Shown here one piece after another: positions 35,725 through 43,943 of a stretch of DNA of 64,000 bases. Position 1 is the stretch's first letter. Every line of letters begins with the position of its first letter. The notes beneath the pieces are model-generated. The model made no database searches. It saw nothing but the letters and a program-made list of their open reading frames with translations, and was not told the origin of the DNA. Both the position numbers and the translations under genes were made by a program. Source of the DNA: Nonomuraea solani (GTDB lineage: Bacteria; Actinomycetota; Actinomycetes; Streptosporangiales; Streptosporangiaceae); NCBI RefSeq assembly GCF_900108335.1, contig NZ_FNVT01000024.1, positions 84,631-148,630 of the forward strand, read 5' to 3'.

Positions 35725-36555
35725 ATGATCGAGCTGGACATCCCGGTGGGCGGCGGCCGCACGCTGCACGTCTACGACACCGGGGAGGTCGGGCGGGCGC
35801 CCGTCATGTGGCATCACGGCACGCCCAACCTGGGGTCGCCGCCGGAGCCGCTCTTCGCCGCCTCCGACCGGCTGGGGCTGCGATGGGTGTCCTTCGATCG
35901 GCCGGGCTACGGTGGTTCCACCCCCGCGCCGGGCCGGACCGTGGCCTCGGTCGCCGGCGACGCGGCGAAGGTCGCGGACGCGCTCGGCCTCGATCGGTTC
36001 GCCGTGGTCGGATATTCCGGCGGCGGATCTTACGCCCTGGGGTGTGCCGCCGCCCTGGGCGACCGCGTCCAGGCCGCGCTGACCCTGGCCGCCATCGCCC
36101 CCTATGGCGCCGATGGTCTCGACTGGTTCACGGGAATGGTCCCGTCCGGTGTGGCCGCGCTGGGGACGGCGGCGGCGGGCCGCCAGGCGCGCACGGCGCT
36201 GGAGGCGTCGGGCTTCGCCTACGACTGCGAGTTCACCGCCGCCGATCTGGCGCTGTTCGAGGGGCCGTGGGGATGGCTGGGCAAGGTCGCAGAGCCGGCT
36301 CTGGCCGCCGGTCCACACGGCCAGATCGACGACGACGTCTCCTACACCTTGCCCTGGGGCTGTGATCCCGGCGCCATCGACGCCCCGGTCCTTCTCCTGC
36401 ACGGCACCGCCGACCGGATCATCCCGGCCGCCCACGGATCATGGCTGGCGGCCCAGTGCCCCAACGCCGAGCTGCGGCTCCTCGAGGGCGACAGCCACTT
36501 CACCATCGTCGAACACGCCGAATCCGGCCTGGAGTGGCTTCGCCGGCAGCTCTGA
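35725..36555 (+). CDS. Alpha/beta hydrolase
   Basis: A 276-residue alpha/beta-hydrolase-fold enzyme. The nucleophile is Ser98 in VVGYSGGGSY, the acid is in LLLHGTADRIIP and the histidine in EGDSHFTI. The oxyanion region is MWHHGTPNLG. GGAAGG precedes the ATG at good spacing. The family includes esterases, lactonases and peptidases; the substrate cannot be named. Confidence 0.88.
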   Translation: MIELDIPVGGGRTLHVYDTGEVGRAPVMWHHGTPNLGSPPEPLFAASDRLGLRWVSFDRPGYGGSTPAPGRTVASVAGDAAKVADALGLDRFAVVGYSGGGSYALGCAAALGDRVQAALTLAAIAPYGADGLDWFTGMVPSGVAALGTAAAGRQARTALEASGFAYDCEFTAADLALFEGPWGWLGKVAEPALAAGPHGQIDDDVSYTLPWGCDPGAIDAPVLLLHGTADRIIPAAHGSWLAAQCPNAELRLLEGDSHFTIVEHAESGLEWLRRQL

Positions 36556-36561
36556 CGGCCG

Positions 36562-37224
36562 TCATCCCTTGGCCATGGAGTCCAGCAGCCAGTTGTAGCG
36601 CAGGCGCAACGCCCGCTCCCACGCGGCCGCCACGGCACCGAGCGTGAGCGTGAGGTTGAGCCATATCGGCAGCCGGATCGGCGAGGTGAACGTCCCGAAG
36701 CGCTCCTTTACGGGGGGCACCTTGAAGGCCACTTCGACGAGCTGCGGGATGAGCAGAAGGAGCGGGATGACGAGCAGGATCAGCGAGAGGTAGCCGATCC
36801 AGCGGCTCAGCGCGGGGTGCTCGCGGTCGAGGTGGGCGCGTCGCCCTTCGCCGGATCGGCGATCCGGGATGAGCTGCCGCTCGGCCCCCTCGGCGGTCAC
36901 GTAGTGGCAGCGCTTGAGGCCGAAGGGCGTCGCCGCCACTTCGATGGTGCCGCCCTGGACGGGAAAGGCGGCCGGGAGTGGAGACTCGGCGTGATGCCTG
37001 CCGTCGAGATAGAGGTGGGCTTTGCCTTTGCCGTTCTCGGACATGAACCGCTGCACATGGCCGACGTCGACGGCGTAGACCACCTGCCGGCCATCATGAT
37101 TGGTCAGCGGGAGGTGGAACAAAGCCCGTGTTAGCGGCTGCCACCAGCGAAAACGCTTCAGTGGACGCCCATTCCCCGGCTGGACGCGCCGCTCGGCCCG
37201 TTGTCTGCGCCATTCCTGGTACAT
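36562..37224 (-). CDS. Unknown membrane protein
   Basis: A 220-residue protein I do not recognise. Residues 1-135 are soluble and basic, with aromatic-rich segments (RFRWWQPLTRALFHLPL). Two membrane helices follow, near 139-165 and 184-202, then a short C-terminal tail. GAGGAAC lies before the ATG. It is 15 bases downstream of the S33 peptidase lipoprotein gene on the same strand and so may be co-transcribed. It resembles no transporter or sensor known to me. Confidence 0.7.
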   Translation of the reverse strand: MYQEWRRQRAERRVQPGNGRPLKRFRWWQPLTRALFHLPLTNHDGRQVVYAVDVGHVQRFMSENGKGKAHLYLDGRHHAESPLPAAFPVQGGTIEVAATPFGLKRCHYVTAEGAERQLIPDRRSGEGRRAHLDREHPALSRWIGYLSLILLVIPLLLLIPQLVEVAFKVPPVKERFGTFTSPIRLPIWLNLTLTLGAVAAAWERALRLRYNWLLDSMAKG

Positions 37225-37239
37225 GTCAGGTTCCTCGGA

Positions 37240-38850
37240 TCAGAGTTTGCACCGGGCCCCTTCGGCTGGGGACTTGAGGTCGACGAGATAGGCGGCCACG
37301 GCCTCGTTGACGCAGGCGTTGGCGGTCAGGAGGGCGCCGTGCTGCTCGCCCTCCACGGTGAGCAGGCTGCCGCCCAGCGTCTTGGCCAGGCTGACGCCAC
37401 CCTCGTGCGGCGTCACCGGGTCGCGCGTGACGGAGACCGTGAGCGTGTCGGCCAGGCCCTTGATGTTCGTGGCGTACGGGTAGCCGAGCGTCGGCTTGAC
37501 GGGCCACTGCTCGCAGCCGTCGCGCGCCTCCTTGATCGGACGGGCGGGATCGGTGAACGGCGCCGCCTTGAACCACGCCCGGTTCAGCGCGGTCTCCTGC
37601 TTGGGCGTGTGGCGCTCCTCGTCCAGGCAGTTGATCGCCAACGTGGCTTCGAGCGAGTTGGGGTACGTACCGTCGGCGGTGCGCTCGTGGTAGCCGTCGC
37701 GCAGCTTCAGCAGGGTGTCGCCCTTGCCGGCCTTCAGTTCGGCGATTCCCGCGATCGCGGTGGGCCAGATCGCCTCGGTGTACATCGCGGCCGTCACCCC
37801 TTCGACCGCCTGCTCGAACGTCAGCCCGCGCCCGTCGGACGTCCGCGCGGGCTTGTCGATCAGCGGCCGGGCGAGCTTCTGGAACTCCTGGGTGGCGCGC
37901 TTGGGGTCGGTGCCGAGCGGGCAGTCCTTCTTGGCGGCGCACGCGGCGGCCATGCGCTCGAACGAGGCCTGCATGCCGGTGGCCTGCTGGACGCGTCGCT
38001 CGTGGGTGCCGGCGAGGGGGTCCATCGCCGCGTCGAGCACCAGGGCGCGGACCTTCTTCGGGAACATCTCCGCGTACACGGCCCCCAGCCGGGTGCCGTA
38101 GCTGGTGCCGACGTAGGAGAGCTTGTCATCGCCCAGGGCCTGGCGCAGCACGTCCATGTCGCGCGCGACGTCGCGGGTGCCGACGTGCGCGAGCACCTGC
38201 TTGCCGCCCGAGCGCTCGGCGCACTGCTGGAGAAGCTGCCGGGTCTCCTGCCGGGTCCAGTCGTCCAGACCGGCGGGGATCGAGGAGAGCTTCGCGCCGC
38301 GGTCGCGTTCGGCGTCGGTGTAACAGTCGAGCGCCGGCTTGGAGGCGCCGACGCCGCGCGGGTCGAACCCGACCAGGTCGAAGCGCTCGGTGATCGGCGA
38401 CTTCGCCCACAGGGCGGCGGTCAGGGCCGCGTGGTCGGTGCCCGCGAAGCCGGGGCCGCCGGGGTTCAGCACGAGCGAGCCGATCCGGTCCTTACCGCGC
38501 GCGGGCACCCGCAGCAGCGCGATCTCCGCCTGCCTGCCCTTCGGGTTCTGGTAGTCGAGCGGCACTTTGAGCCGCGCGCACTCGGCCTTGACGGCCGGCA
38601 CGCCCGGCGGCAGGTGCGGCTCGCACGGCTTGAACACCGGCTTCTGCCCGTAGAAGCGGTCCAGACCGCTGGAGGCGGGGACGGCCTGTCCACCGGCCTG
38701 GGAAGTGCCGGCCTGGAAAGCTCCGATCTGGGAAGTGCCGGTCTGGGAAGTGCCGGTCTGGGAAGCGCCGGTTTGGGCGGCGCAGGCTCCGAGCAGCAGC
38801 GTCAGCGCCACGGTGCCCAGCACGATGGCGGGTCTCTTGCGATTTGGCAT
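37240..38850 (-). CDS. Secreted S33-family tripeptidyl-aminopeptidase-like lipoprotein
   Basis: A 536-residue alpha/beta hydrolase of the SlpD/SlpE/Tap group. The signal peptide ends in lipobox LLGAC (Cys23). The mature N terminus carries a repeated Gln-Thr-Gly-Thr-Ser-like linker, then the hydrolase with LVLNPGGPGFAG, nucleophile Ser250 in YVGTSYGTRLG, and the C-terminal TAP-like domain with RDPVTPHEGG and EGEQHGALL. I chose the ATG at 38850, which gives a normal lipoprotein signal; an earlier start adds 11 unneeded residues. It should cleave N-terminal peptides from extracellular proteins. Confidence 0.9.
   Translation of the reverse strand: MPNRKRPAIVLGTVALTLLLGACAAQTGASQTGTSQTGTSQIGAFQAGTSQAGGQAVPASSGLDRFYGQKPVFKPCEPHLPPGVPAVKAECARLKVPLDYQNPKGRQAEIALLRVPARGKDRIGSLVLNPGGPGFAGTDHAALTAALWAKSPITERFDLVGFDPRGVGASKPALDCYTDAERDRGAKLSSIPAGLDDWTRQETRQLLQQCAERSGGKQVLAHVGTRDVARDMDVLRQALGDDKLSYVGTSYGTRLGAVYAEMFPKKVRALVLDAAMDPLAGTHERRVQQATGMQASFERMAAACAAKKDCPLGTDPKRATQEFQKLARPLIDKPARTSDGRGLTFEQAVEGVTAAMYTEAIWPTAIAGIAELKAGKGDTLLKLRDGYHERTADGTYPNSLEATLAINCLDEERHTPKQETALNRAWFKAAPFTDPARPIKEARDGCEQWPVKPTLGYPYATNIKGLADTLTVSVTRDPVTPHEGGVSLAKTLGGSLLTVEGEQHGALLTANACVNEAVAAYLVDLKSPAEGARCKL
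38701..38775 (-). repeat. Five tandem 15-bp repeats in lipoprotein linker
   Basis: Five units of 15 bases (38701, 38716, 38731, 38746, 38761), with plus-strand consensus GGAAGTGCCGGTCTG; units 3 and 4 are identical. They encode five-residue repeats such as QTGTS just after the lipidated cysteine. The 15-base unit preserves the reading frame, so length changes alter only the spacer between membrane and catalytic domain. Confidence 0.85.
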
Positions 38851-38901
38851 GGGGCACAGCAAAAACCATGACGTCACGTCCAAGTCAACCCGCGTGCCGG
38901 G

Positions 38902-39669
38902 TCAGCGGCCGCCCGATGGACCGTCGCCGCTCGCCATTCGCTTGAGCACCCGCTCCGCGAACAGCTGGTTCACGCGGTGCTGCCGCTCGTTGAGATTGTG
39001 CTCGCCGTAGGCGGCGAGCATCGAGGAGAGGTCGGTGCCGAACTCGATGTCGGGCCAGTTCTCCAGGAGAGGCTGGTAATGCGTCACCATGTCGTCGGCG
39101 AGTTGTTCGATGGCCTCTTCCGGGGTATCCGGGCCGAGTTCGCCGAAGCGCCGGAGCAGGTCTGTGGTGGCCGGGGTGAAGATGGCGTGCCGCGCCATGG
39201 CGCCGGCGAGGGCGGAGGTGTCGTTCTCGCCGATCAGGTGAGAGATCAGGACGATCTGCTCGCGCTCCTGGCGCGCCATGTCGGGGTCGAGGCCGGCGAC
39301 GGCGTTGATGGTGGGTCCGAGGGCGGCCAGTTCCGGCGGCAGGTCCGGCATCGCGCCGTGGTCGCGGAGCCGGGCGATGTCCGCCCGCCGGGTGGTGAGC
39401 CGTTCGATCTCGGCGGCCGCCTGCCGGTCCAGCTCGTCGAGCAGCTCCTCGGCGGCCTGCGGGTCGTCGAGCACGTCCGGCAGCGCGGCGAGCGGGACGC
39501 CGAGGGCGGCGAGGCGGGTGATCCGCAGCAGCCGGACGAGGTGGCGTACGTCGTATTCGCGGTAGCCGTTGAACGAGCGCTCGGGCTCTTCGAGGAGCCC
39601 GATCTGGAGATAGTGCCGTACGGTACGGATGGTGACACCGGCGAGTGCGGCCAGTTCGCTGCTGCGCAA
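38902..39669 (-). CDS. MerR-family transcriptional regulator
   Basis: A 255-residue regulator with the MerR winged helix (SSELAALAGVTIRTVRHYLQIGLL, about 3-26, and REYDVRHLVRLLRI), a coiled-coil dimerisation helix (about 70-105) and a C-terminal ligand or effector domain of unknown type. The start is TTG at 39669, chosen because AAGGAG lies 7 bases upstream; an ATG at 39674 is in another frame. No metal-binding cysteines are visible, so it is more like the multidrug/effector-binding MerR group. The S33 lipoprotein gene lies 51 bases downstream on the same strand. Confidence 0.85.
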   Translation of the reverse strand: MRSSELAALAGVTIRTVRHYLQIGLLEEPERSFNGYREYDVRHLVRLLRITRLAALGVPLAALPDVLDDPQAAEELLDELDRQAAAEIERLTTRRADIARLRDHGAMPDLPPELAALGPTINAVAGLDPDMARQEREQIVLISHLIGENDTSALAGAMARHAIFTPATTDLLRRFGELGPDTPEEAIEQLADDMVTHYQPLLENWPDIEFGTDLSSMLAAYGEHNLNERQHRVNQLFAERVLKRMASGDGPSGGR

Positions 39670-39716
39670 CGGTCATCTCCTTCTGCTCGTCACGGCCATC
39701 ATGACATTACGCAGCG

Positions 39717-40736
39717 TCAGGCCATGTACTGATAAGCCGGGTAGGTCAGGTAACCCGCGTCTCCGCCCTGGTAGTACGTGGCCTCGTCGGCGGGGGCGAT
39801 CGGCAGCCGGTTGCGCAGTCGTTCCACCAGGTCGGGGTTGGTGAGGAAGGCGCGTCCGAAGCTGATCAGGTCGGCGCCCAGCCCGCGCCAGTGGCCGGCC
39901 TCGGTCCGTCCGGTCTGCTTGGGCCCGAGCCCGGGCACCGGGTTCATGATGAGGGCGCCCGGCCATGCGCGGCGCAGGCCGGCCAGCGTCTCCTCCTCGG
40001 TGGTGGCTTCGAGATGGACGTAGGCCGGCTCGAAGCGGGCCAGCTCGGTCAGCAGCGCGGTGTAGAGCTCGGGAACGTCGGTCTCCCGCACGCCCCAGAA
40101 CGTCCCGCCCGGGGAGAGGCGGATGCCGGTTCTGGACGCGCCGACGACCTCGACGGTCGCGGAGACCGCCTCGACGACGAACCGGATGCGATTGCGCACC
40201 GAACCTCCATAGAGGTCCGTGCGCAGGTTGGCGTTGGACGACAGGAACTGCGACATCAGGTAACCGTTGGCACCGTGCAGTTCCACGCCGTCGAAACCGG
40301 CGTCGATGGCACGGCGGGCGGCGTGAGCGTACGCCTGGGCGTGCTCGGGCACTTCGGCGGTGTCCAGGGCACGCGGGATCGGCGCGGGCTGCGGGCCGGT
40401 CGGGGTGAACACGGTGCCGGCGGCGGGGACTGCAGAAGGGCCGACCGGCCGCATGCCGGTGGTGTCGGGGTGCGAGACCCGGCCGCCGTGCATGAGCTGG
40501 GCGAAGATCCGGCCGCCGTTGGCGTGCACGGCGGCGGTCACCGTGCGCCACGCGGTGGTCTGCTCGTCGGTGTGCAGGCCCGGCGTACCCGGATTGGACT
40601 GTCCGACCACGCTCGGCTGCACGCCCTCGGTCACGATCAGCCCGGCCGTGGCGCGCTGGGCGTAGTACGTCGCCATCGACGGCGTCGCCAGACCGCCGGC
40701 GGCGGCCCGGATCCGCGTCATCGGGGCCATCACCAC
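39717..40736 (-). CDS. Old Yellow Enzyme-type alkene reductase
   Basis: A 339-residue FMN-dependent ene-reductase. The active-site block ELHGANGYLMSQFL contains His154, Asn157 and Tyr159; FMN-contact blocks include RLSPGGTFWG and LISFGRAFLTNPDLVERL. Enzymes of this group reduce activated C=C bonds with NADPH. The first acceptable start, GTG at 40736, begins in the middle of the conserved GDLTLPNRVVMAPMTR segment. The upstream in-frame codons (40781-40737) still encode GLGDLTLPNR, but no ATG, GTG or TTG lies there. See findings. Confidence 0.85.
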   Translation of the reverse strand: MVMAPMTRIRAAAGGLATPSMATYYAQRATAGLIVTEGVQPSVVGQSNPGTPGLHTDEQTTAWRTVTAAVHANGGRIFAQLMHGGRVSHPDTTGMRPVGPSAVPAAGTVFTPTGPQPAPIPRALDTAEVPEHAQAYAHAARRAIDAGFDGVELHGANGYLMSQFLSSNANLRTDLYGGSVRNRIRFVVEAVSATVEVVGASRTGIRLSPGGTFWGVRETDVPELYTALLTELARFEPAYVHLEATTEEETLAGLRRAWPGALIMNPVPGLGPKQTGRTEAGHWRGLGADLISFGRAFLTNPDLVERLRNRLPIAPADEATYYQGGDAGYLTYPAYQYMA

Positions 40737-40814
40737 GCGGTTGGGCAGTGTCAGGTCACCGAGGCCGGCGACAGCGGCTCCTCAGTCTCGGGGGAGAAAC
40801 GCCACGCCACAAGA

Positions 40815-40866
40815 TTGACAGACAAAGTTACATGTCATACTTTCCTCGACATCGCTCATCTGAGCG
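40815..40866 (+). promoter_or_regulatory. Sigma-70-type promoter and palindrome for the sugar importer operon
   Basis: TTGACA (40815-40820), a 17-base spacer and TACTTT (40838-40843) form a strong housekeeping-type promoter. Just downstream lies the palindrome CGCTCATCTGAGCG (40853-40866) with 6-base arms, near the expected transcription start, a good position for a repressor site. Arms TGACA/TGTCA also flank the spacer. No dedicated regulator gene is adjacent. Confidence 0.65.
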
Positions 40867-40895
40867 ACTGGTCAACGAGAGGAAGGTATGCGCGC

Positions 40896-42185
40896 ATGAA
40901 GTCCGGCCCGCGCACGCCCCGCCCCATCCCCCTCGCCATGGCGGTCGCCTCGATCGTCCTCGTCGCCGGTTGCGGTCGCCCGGCCGACGTCGGCGACCAG
41001 CGCTCCGCGTCGACGACCGTCGACACGAAACCGGCCACCGGCAAGATCCAGGTCTGGGCCTTCGCCAACGAAGGGACCGCGCTCGAGGGGATCGCCACCG
41101 ACTTCGAGGCCGAGAATCCCGGTACGGACGTCGTCATCACGCCGGTGCCGAACGAGGAGCTCCCCCGCAAGGTGGACACCGCGGTCGCCACCGGCAACGT
41201 CCCCGACATCGTGCAACCCAGCACGGCGCTGCCCACGCTGGTGGCGACCGGGGGGCTCGCGTCCGTTCCCGAGGGCGTCATGGACGACGCGCAATTCTTC
41301 CCGGGCGCGGTGGAGGCCGGCACCGTCAACGGCACGCGGTACGCCGTGCCGTGGTACGTCACCGTGCAGGCGCTGTTCTACCGCACCGACCTCGCCAAGG
41401 CGGCGGACGTCAAGCCGCCCAAGACCTGGAACGATCTACGCGGCTTCGCCGACGCGCTCAAGTCCGAGGGCGTCGATGTCGGCTACGCGGCGCCGTTCAC
41501 GCCGGAGAACTCCTGGCAGCTCCTGCTCCCGCTGATCTACCAGGAGGGCGGTTCCGTCCTGGACGCCGGGGCCTTCACCTTCGACACCCCCGCGGTGATC
41601 GCGGCGTTCACGACGTACCAGAAGCTCTTCACCTCGGGCGTGGCGACGACCGGCTACGCGCCGACCCAGCCGGGCGAGGCCGAGACCGACGTCGTCAAGG
41701 GTGACGTCGGCGCGACCACCTCCGGCTCCTTCTTCTACGGCTACCTTCGCCAGACCGCGAAGGCCAACAAGACGAACCCGGACCTCATCGGCATCGCCGA
41801 GCTGCCCGCCGGCTCCAAGAACAACGACTCCTACCTGGGCGGATCGGGACTGTCGGTGTTCAAGGAGGCCCCGAACCCGGCCGGCGCCTGGAAGTTCATC
41901 CGCTACCTGACCCAGCCGAAGGTCCAGGCCACGTTCTACGAGGCCGCGGGCGTCCTGCCGGCCGGCACCGCCGCCTGGCGGAACGAGCCGCTATCCACCA
42001 ACCCGGTGCTCGCGACCTTCCGCGAGGCGCTCCAGTCGGCGCGCGCCACCCCCGCGTTCGTCACCTGGACCGAGATCCGCAAGGCCATGTCCGAGTACGG
42101 CGAGCAGCTCGCGCGCGGGAAGATCACCCCGGAGCAGGCCGCCGAGCAGCTCCAGCGGCGGGCCACGACGATCGGGACCGGGTGA
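40896..42185 (+). CDS. Sugar-binding lipoprotein, ABC importer (family 1)
   Basis: A 429-residue extracellular receptor with a lipoprotein signal (VLVAGC, Cys26) and the family 1 solute-binding fold (KIQVWAFANEGTALEGIATDF; NVPDIVQPSTALPTLVA). It carries sugars to the two permeases encoded next. AGGAAGG lies upstream; an ATG at 40888 in that site opens a three-codon ORF (Met-Arg-Ala) whose stop overlaps the true start as ATGA. No ATPase gene is in the operon, so a shared MsiK-like ATPase elsewhere is expected. Confidence 0.92.
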   Translation: MKSGPRTPRPIPLAMAVASIVLVAGCGRPADVGDQRSASTTVDTKPATGKIQVWAFANEGTALEGIATDFEAENPGTDVVITPVPNEELPRKVDTAVATGNVPDIVQPSTALPTLVATGGLASVPEGVMDDAQFFPGAVEAGTVNGTRYAVPWYVTVQALFYRTDLAKAADVKPPKTWNDLRGFADALKSEGVDVGYAAPFTPENSWQLLLPLIYQEGGSVLDAGAFTFDTPAVIAAFTTYQKLFTSGVATTGYAPTQPGEAETDVVKGDVGATTSGSFFYGYLRQTAKANKTNPDLIGIAELPAGSKNNDSYLGGSGLSVFKEAPNPAGAWKFIRYLTQPKVQATFYEAAGVLPAGTAAWRNEPLSTNPVLATFREALQSARATPAFVTWTEIRKAMSEYGEQLARGKITPEQAAEQLQRRATTIGTG

Positions 42186-42189
42186 CTCC

Positions 42190-43110
42190 ATGACCTCGTC
42201 ACCGCGCGCCCGGCGCCGGCCGGGCTGGTTCGACGCCAAGCGCCGCCCTCAGACCGTCGCCGGCCTGGTCATGGTCGCGCCGTTCCTGGTCGCGTTCCTG
42301 GTGTTCCAGCTCGGGCCGATCGTCTCGTCGATGGCGATGAGCTTCACCGACATGACCAGCCGGGACCTGCGCTCCCCCTTCGCCGTCGACTTCGTCGGGC
42401 TCGACAACGTCGAGACGCTGTTCACCGACCCCCGGTTCGTCAGGTCGCTCGTGAACACCGGCGTGTTCGTCCTGGTGGCGACCCCTCTCACCATCGCCTG
42501 TGCCCTCGTGCTGGCCGTCGCGCTCAACAACGGCATCAAACGGTTCAAGGGGCTGTTCCGCACGGCGCTCTACGTCCCGGTCGTCACCTCGACGGTCGCG
42601 GTGGCCGTCGTGTGGAAGTCCCTGTTCGCCGACGAGGGCATCGTCAACTCCGTCCTGTCGGTCGCCGGAATCGACGGCCCCAACTACCTGCAGGATTCGT
42701 TCTGGGCCATGCCCGTCGTGATCCTGCTCGCCGTGTGGCGGATGACCGGCCTGGTCATGGTGCTCTTTCTCGCCGGGCTGCAGGGCATCCCGGCCCCGCT
42801 CTACGAGGCGGCGACCGTCGACGGCGCGGGCACGTGGCGGAAGTTCATCTCGATCACCGTGCCGATGCTCATGCCGATCCTGCTGCTGGCCGGCGTGATC
42901 CTCAGCGTCGCCTTCGTGCAGGTCTTCGAGGAGCCGTTCGTCCTCACGCAGGGCGGGCCGCTCGACGCCACCTCGACGGCCTCGCTGTACGTCTACGACC
43001 TGTTCGGATTCGGCAAGTACGGCGTCGCGTCGGCGGCGAGCTACGTCCTCTTCGTGGCGATCGCGATCCTCGCGCTGATCCAGTTCCGCATTTTCCGGAG
43101 GCGCACATGA
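42190..43110 (+). CDS. Sugar ABC importer permease, MalF/UgpA-like
   Basis: A 306-residue permease with six predicted helices. The N terminus (AGLVMVAPFLVAFLVFQLGPIV) and the EAA coupling loop (LYEAATVDGAGTWRKFISITVPML) are typical of carbohydrate (CUT1) importers. It follows the binding-protein gene by 4 bases and overlaps the second permease by ATGA. Confidence 0.94.
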   Translation: MTSSPRARRRPGWFDAKRRPQTVAGLVMVAPFLVAFLVFQLGPIVSSMAMSFTDMTSRDLRSPFAVDFVGLDNVETLFTDPRFVRSLVNTGVFVLVATPLTIACALVLAVALNNGIKRFKGLFRTALYVPVVTSTVAVAVVWKSLFADEGIVNSVLSVAGIDGPNYLQDSFWAMPVVILLAVWRMTGLVMVLFLAGLQGIPAPLYEAATVDGAGTWRKFISITVPMLMPILLLAGVILSVAFVQVFEEPFVLTQGGPLDATSTASLYVYDLFGFGKYGVASAASYVLFVAIAILALIQFRIFRRRT

Positions 43111-43943
43111 CCACCGCCGAGCCCGGCTCCGGGCGGATCGCCCGTGCCGCCGCGATCTACGGTTTCCTCGCCGTGGCGGCGCTGGCCACGCTCTTCCCGC
43201 TGATCTGGACCGCCGTCGGCTCGGTCAAGCCGGGCGTCGAGGTATTACTGCCGACGTTCTTCCCGGAGAACCCGACGCTCGGCAACTACACGAGCCTGCT
43301 CGGCGGCCAGGACTTCTACCGTTACTTCTTCAACAGCGTCGTGATCGCCGTGTTCAGCGTCGCGGGGAACATCCTGCTCTGCTCGATGGTCGGGTACGCG
43401 CTCGCCAAGCTGTCGTTTCCCGGCAAGCGTCTCGTGCTCGCGGCGGTGCTCATCACGATCATGGTGCCGGGCGTGGTGATGTTCGTGCCGTTGTTCATCA
43501 CCGTCAACGGCCTCGGCCTGACCGACAACTACGGCGGCATGATCGTGCCGTTCCTGGTCGGGGCGGGCGGGGTCTTCCTCTTCCGGCAGTTCCTCCTCGA
43601 CATCCCCGACGAACTGCTGGAGGCGGCGCGCATCGACGGCGCCGGGGAGTTCCGGATCTTCTTCCGCGTCGTGCTGCCGCTCTGCGGGCCGGCCCTCGCC
43701 ACGATCGGGATCCTGACCTTCATGTCCACCTGGAACAACCTGCTCTGGCCGCTGGTGGTCGCGCAGTCCAAGGACCTCTACACGCTCCCGGTCGCGCTCG
43801 CGTTCCTCTCCCAGGGCGACGGCACGGTCAACTATGGCGTGATGTTCGCCGGGTCGATGCTGACCATCGCGCCGATCGTGCTGGTCTTTCTCTGCCTCCA
43901 AAGATATTTCATCTCCGGTATCGCGACGACGGGAATCAAATGA
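43107..43943 (+). CDS. Sugar ABC importer permease, MalG/UgpE-like
   Basis: A 278-residue CUT1 permease with six helices and the EAA loop ELLEAARIDGAGEFRIFFRVVLP. One rare TTA codon lies at 43245. Its start overlaps the MalF-like stop and its stop overlaps the start of the GHL6-like glycosidase gene, so all four genes are translationally coupled. Confidence 0.94.
   Translation: MTTAEPGSGRIARAAAIYGFLAVAALATLFPLIWTAVGSVKPGVEVLLPTFFPENPTLGNYTSLLGGQDFYRYFFNSVVIAVFSVAGNILLCSMVGYALAKLSFPGKRLVLAAVLITIMVPGVVMFVPLFITVNGLGLTDNYGGMIVPFLVGAGGVFLFRQFLLDIPDELLEAARIDGAGEFRIFFRVVLPLCGPALATIGILTFMSTWNNLLWPLVVAQSKDLYTLPVALAFLSQGDGTVNYGVMFAGSMLTIAPIVLVFLCLQRYFISGIATTGIK

Noticed and set aside
38701..38775. Tandem repeat considered as iterons or a regulatory array
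   Set aside because: It lies inside a coding frame and encodes a regular five-residue linker.
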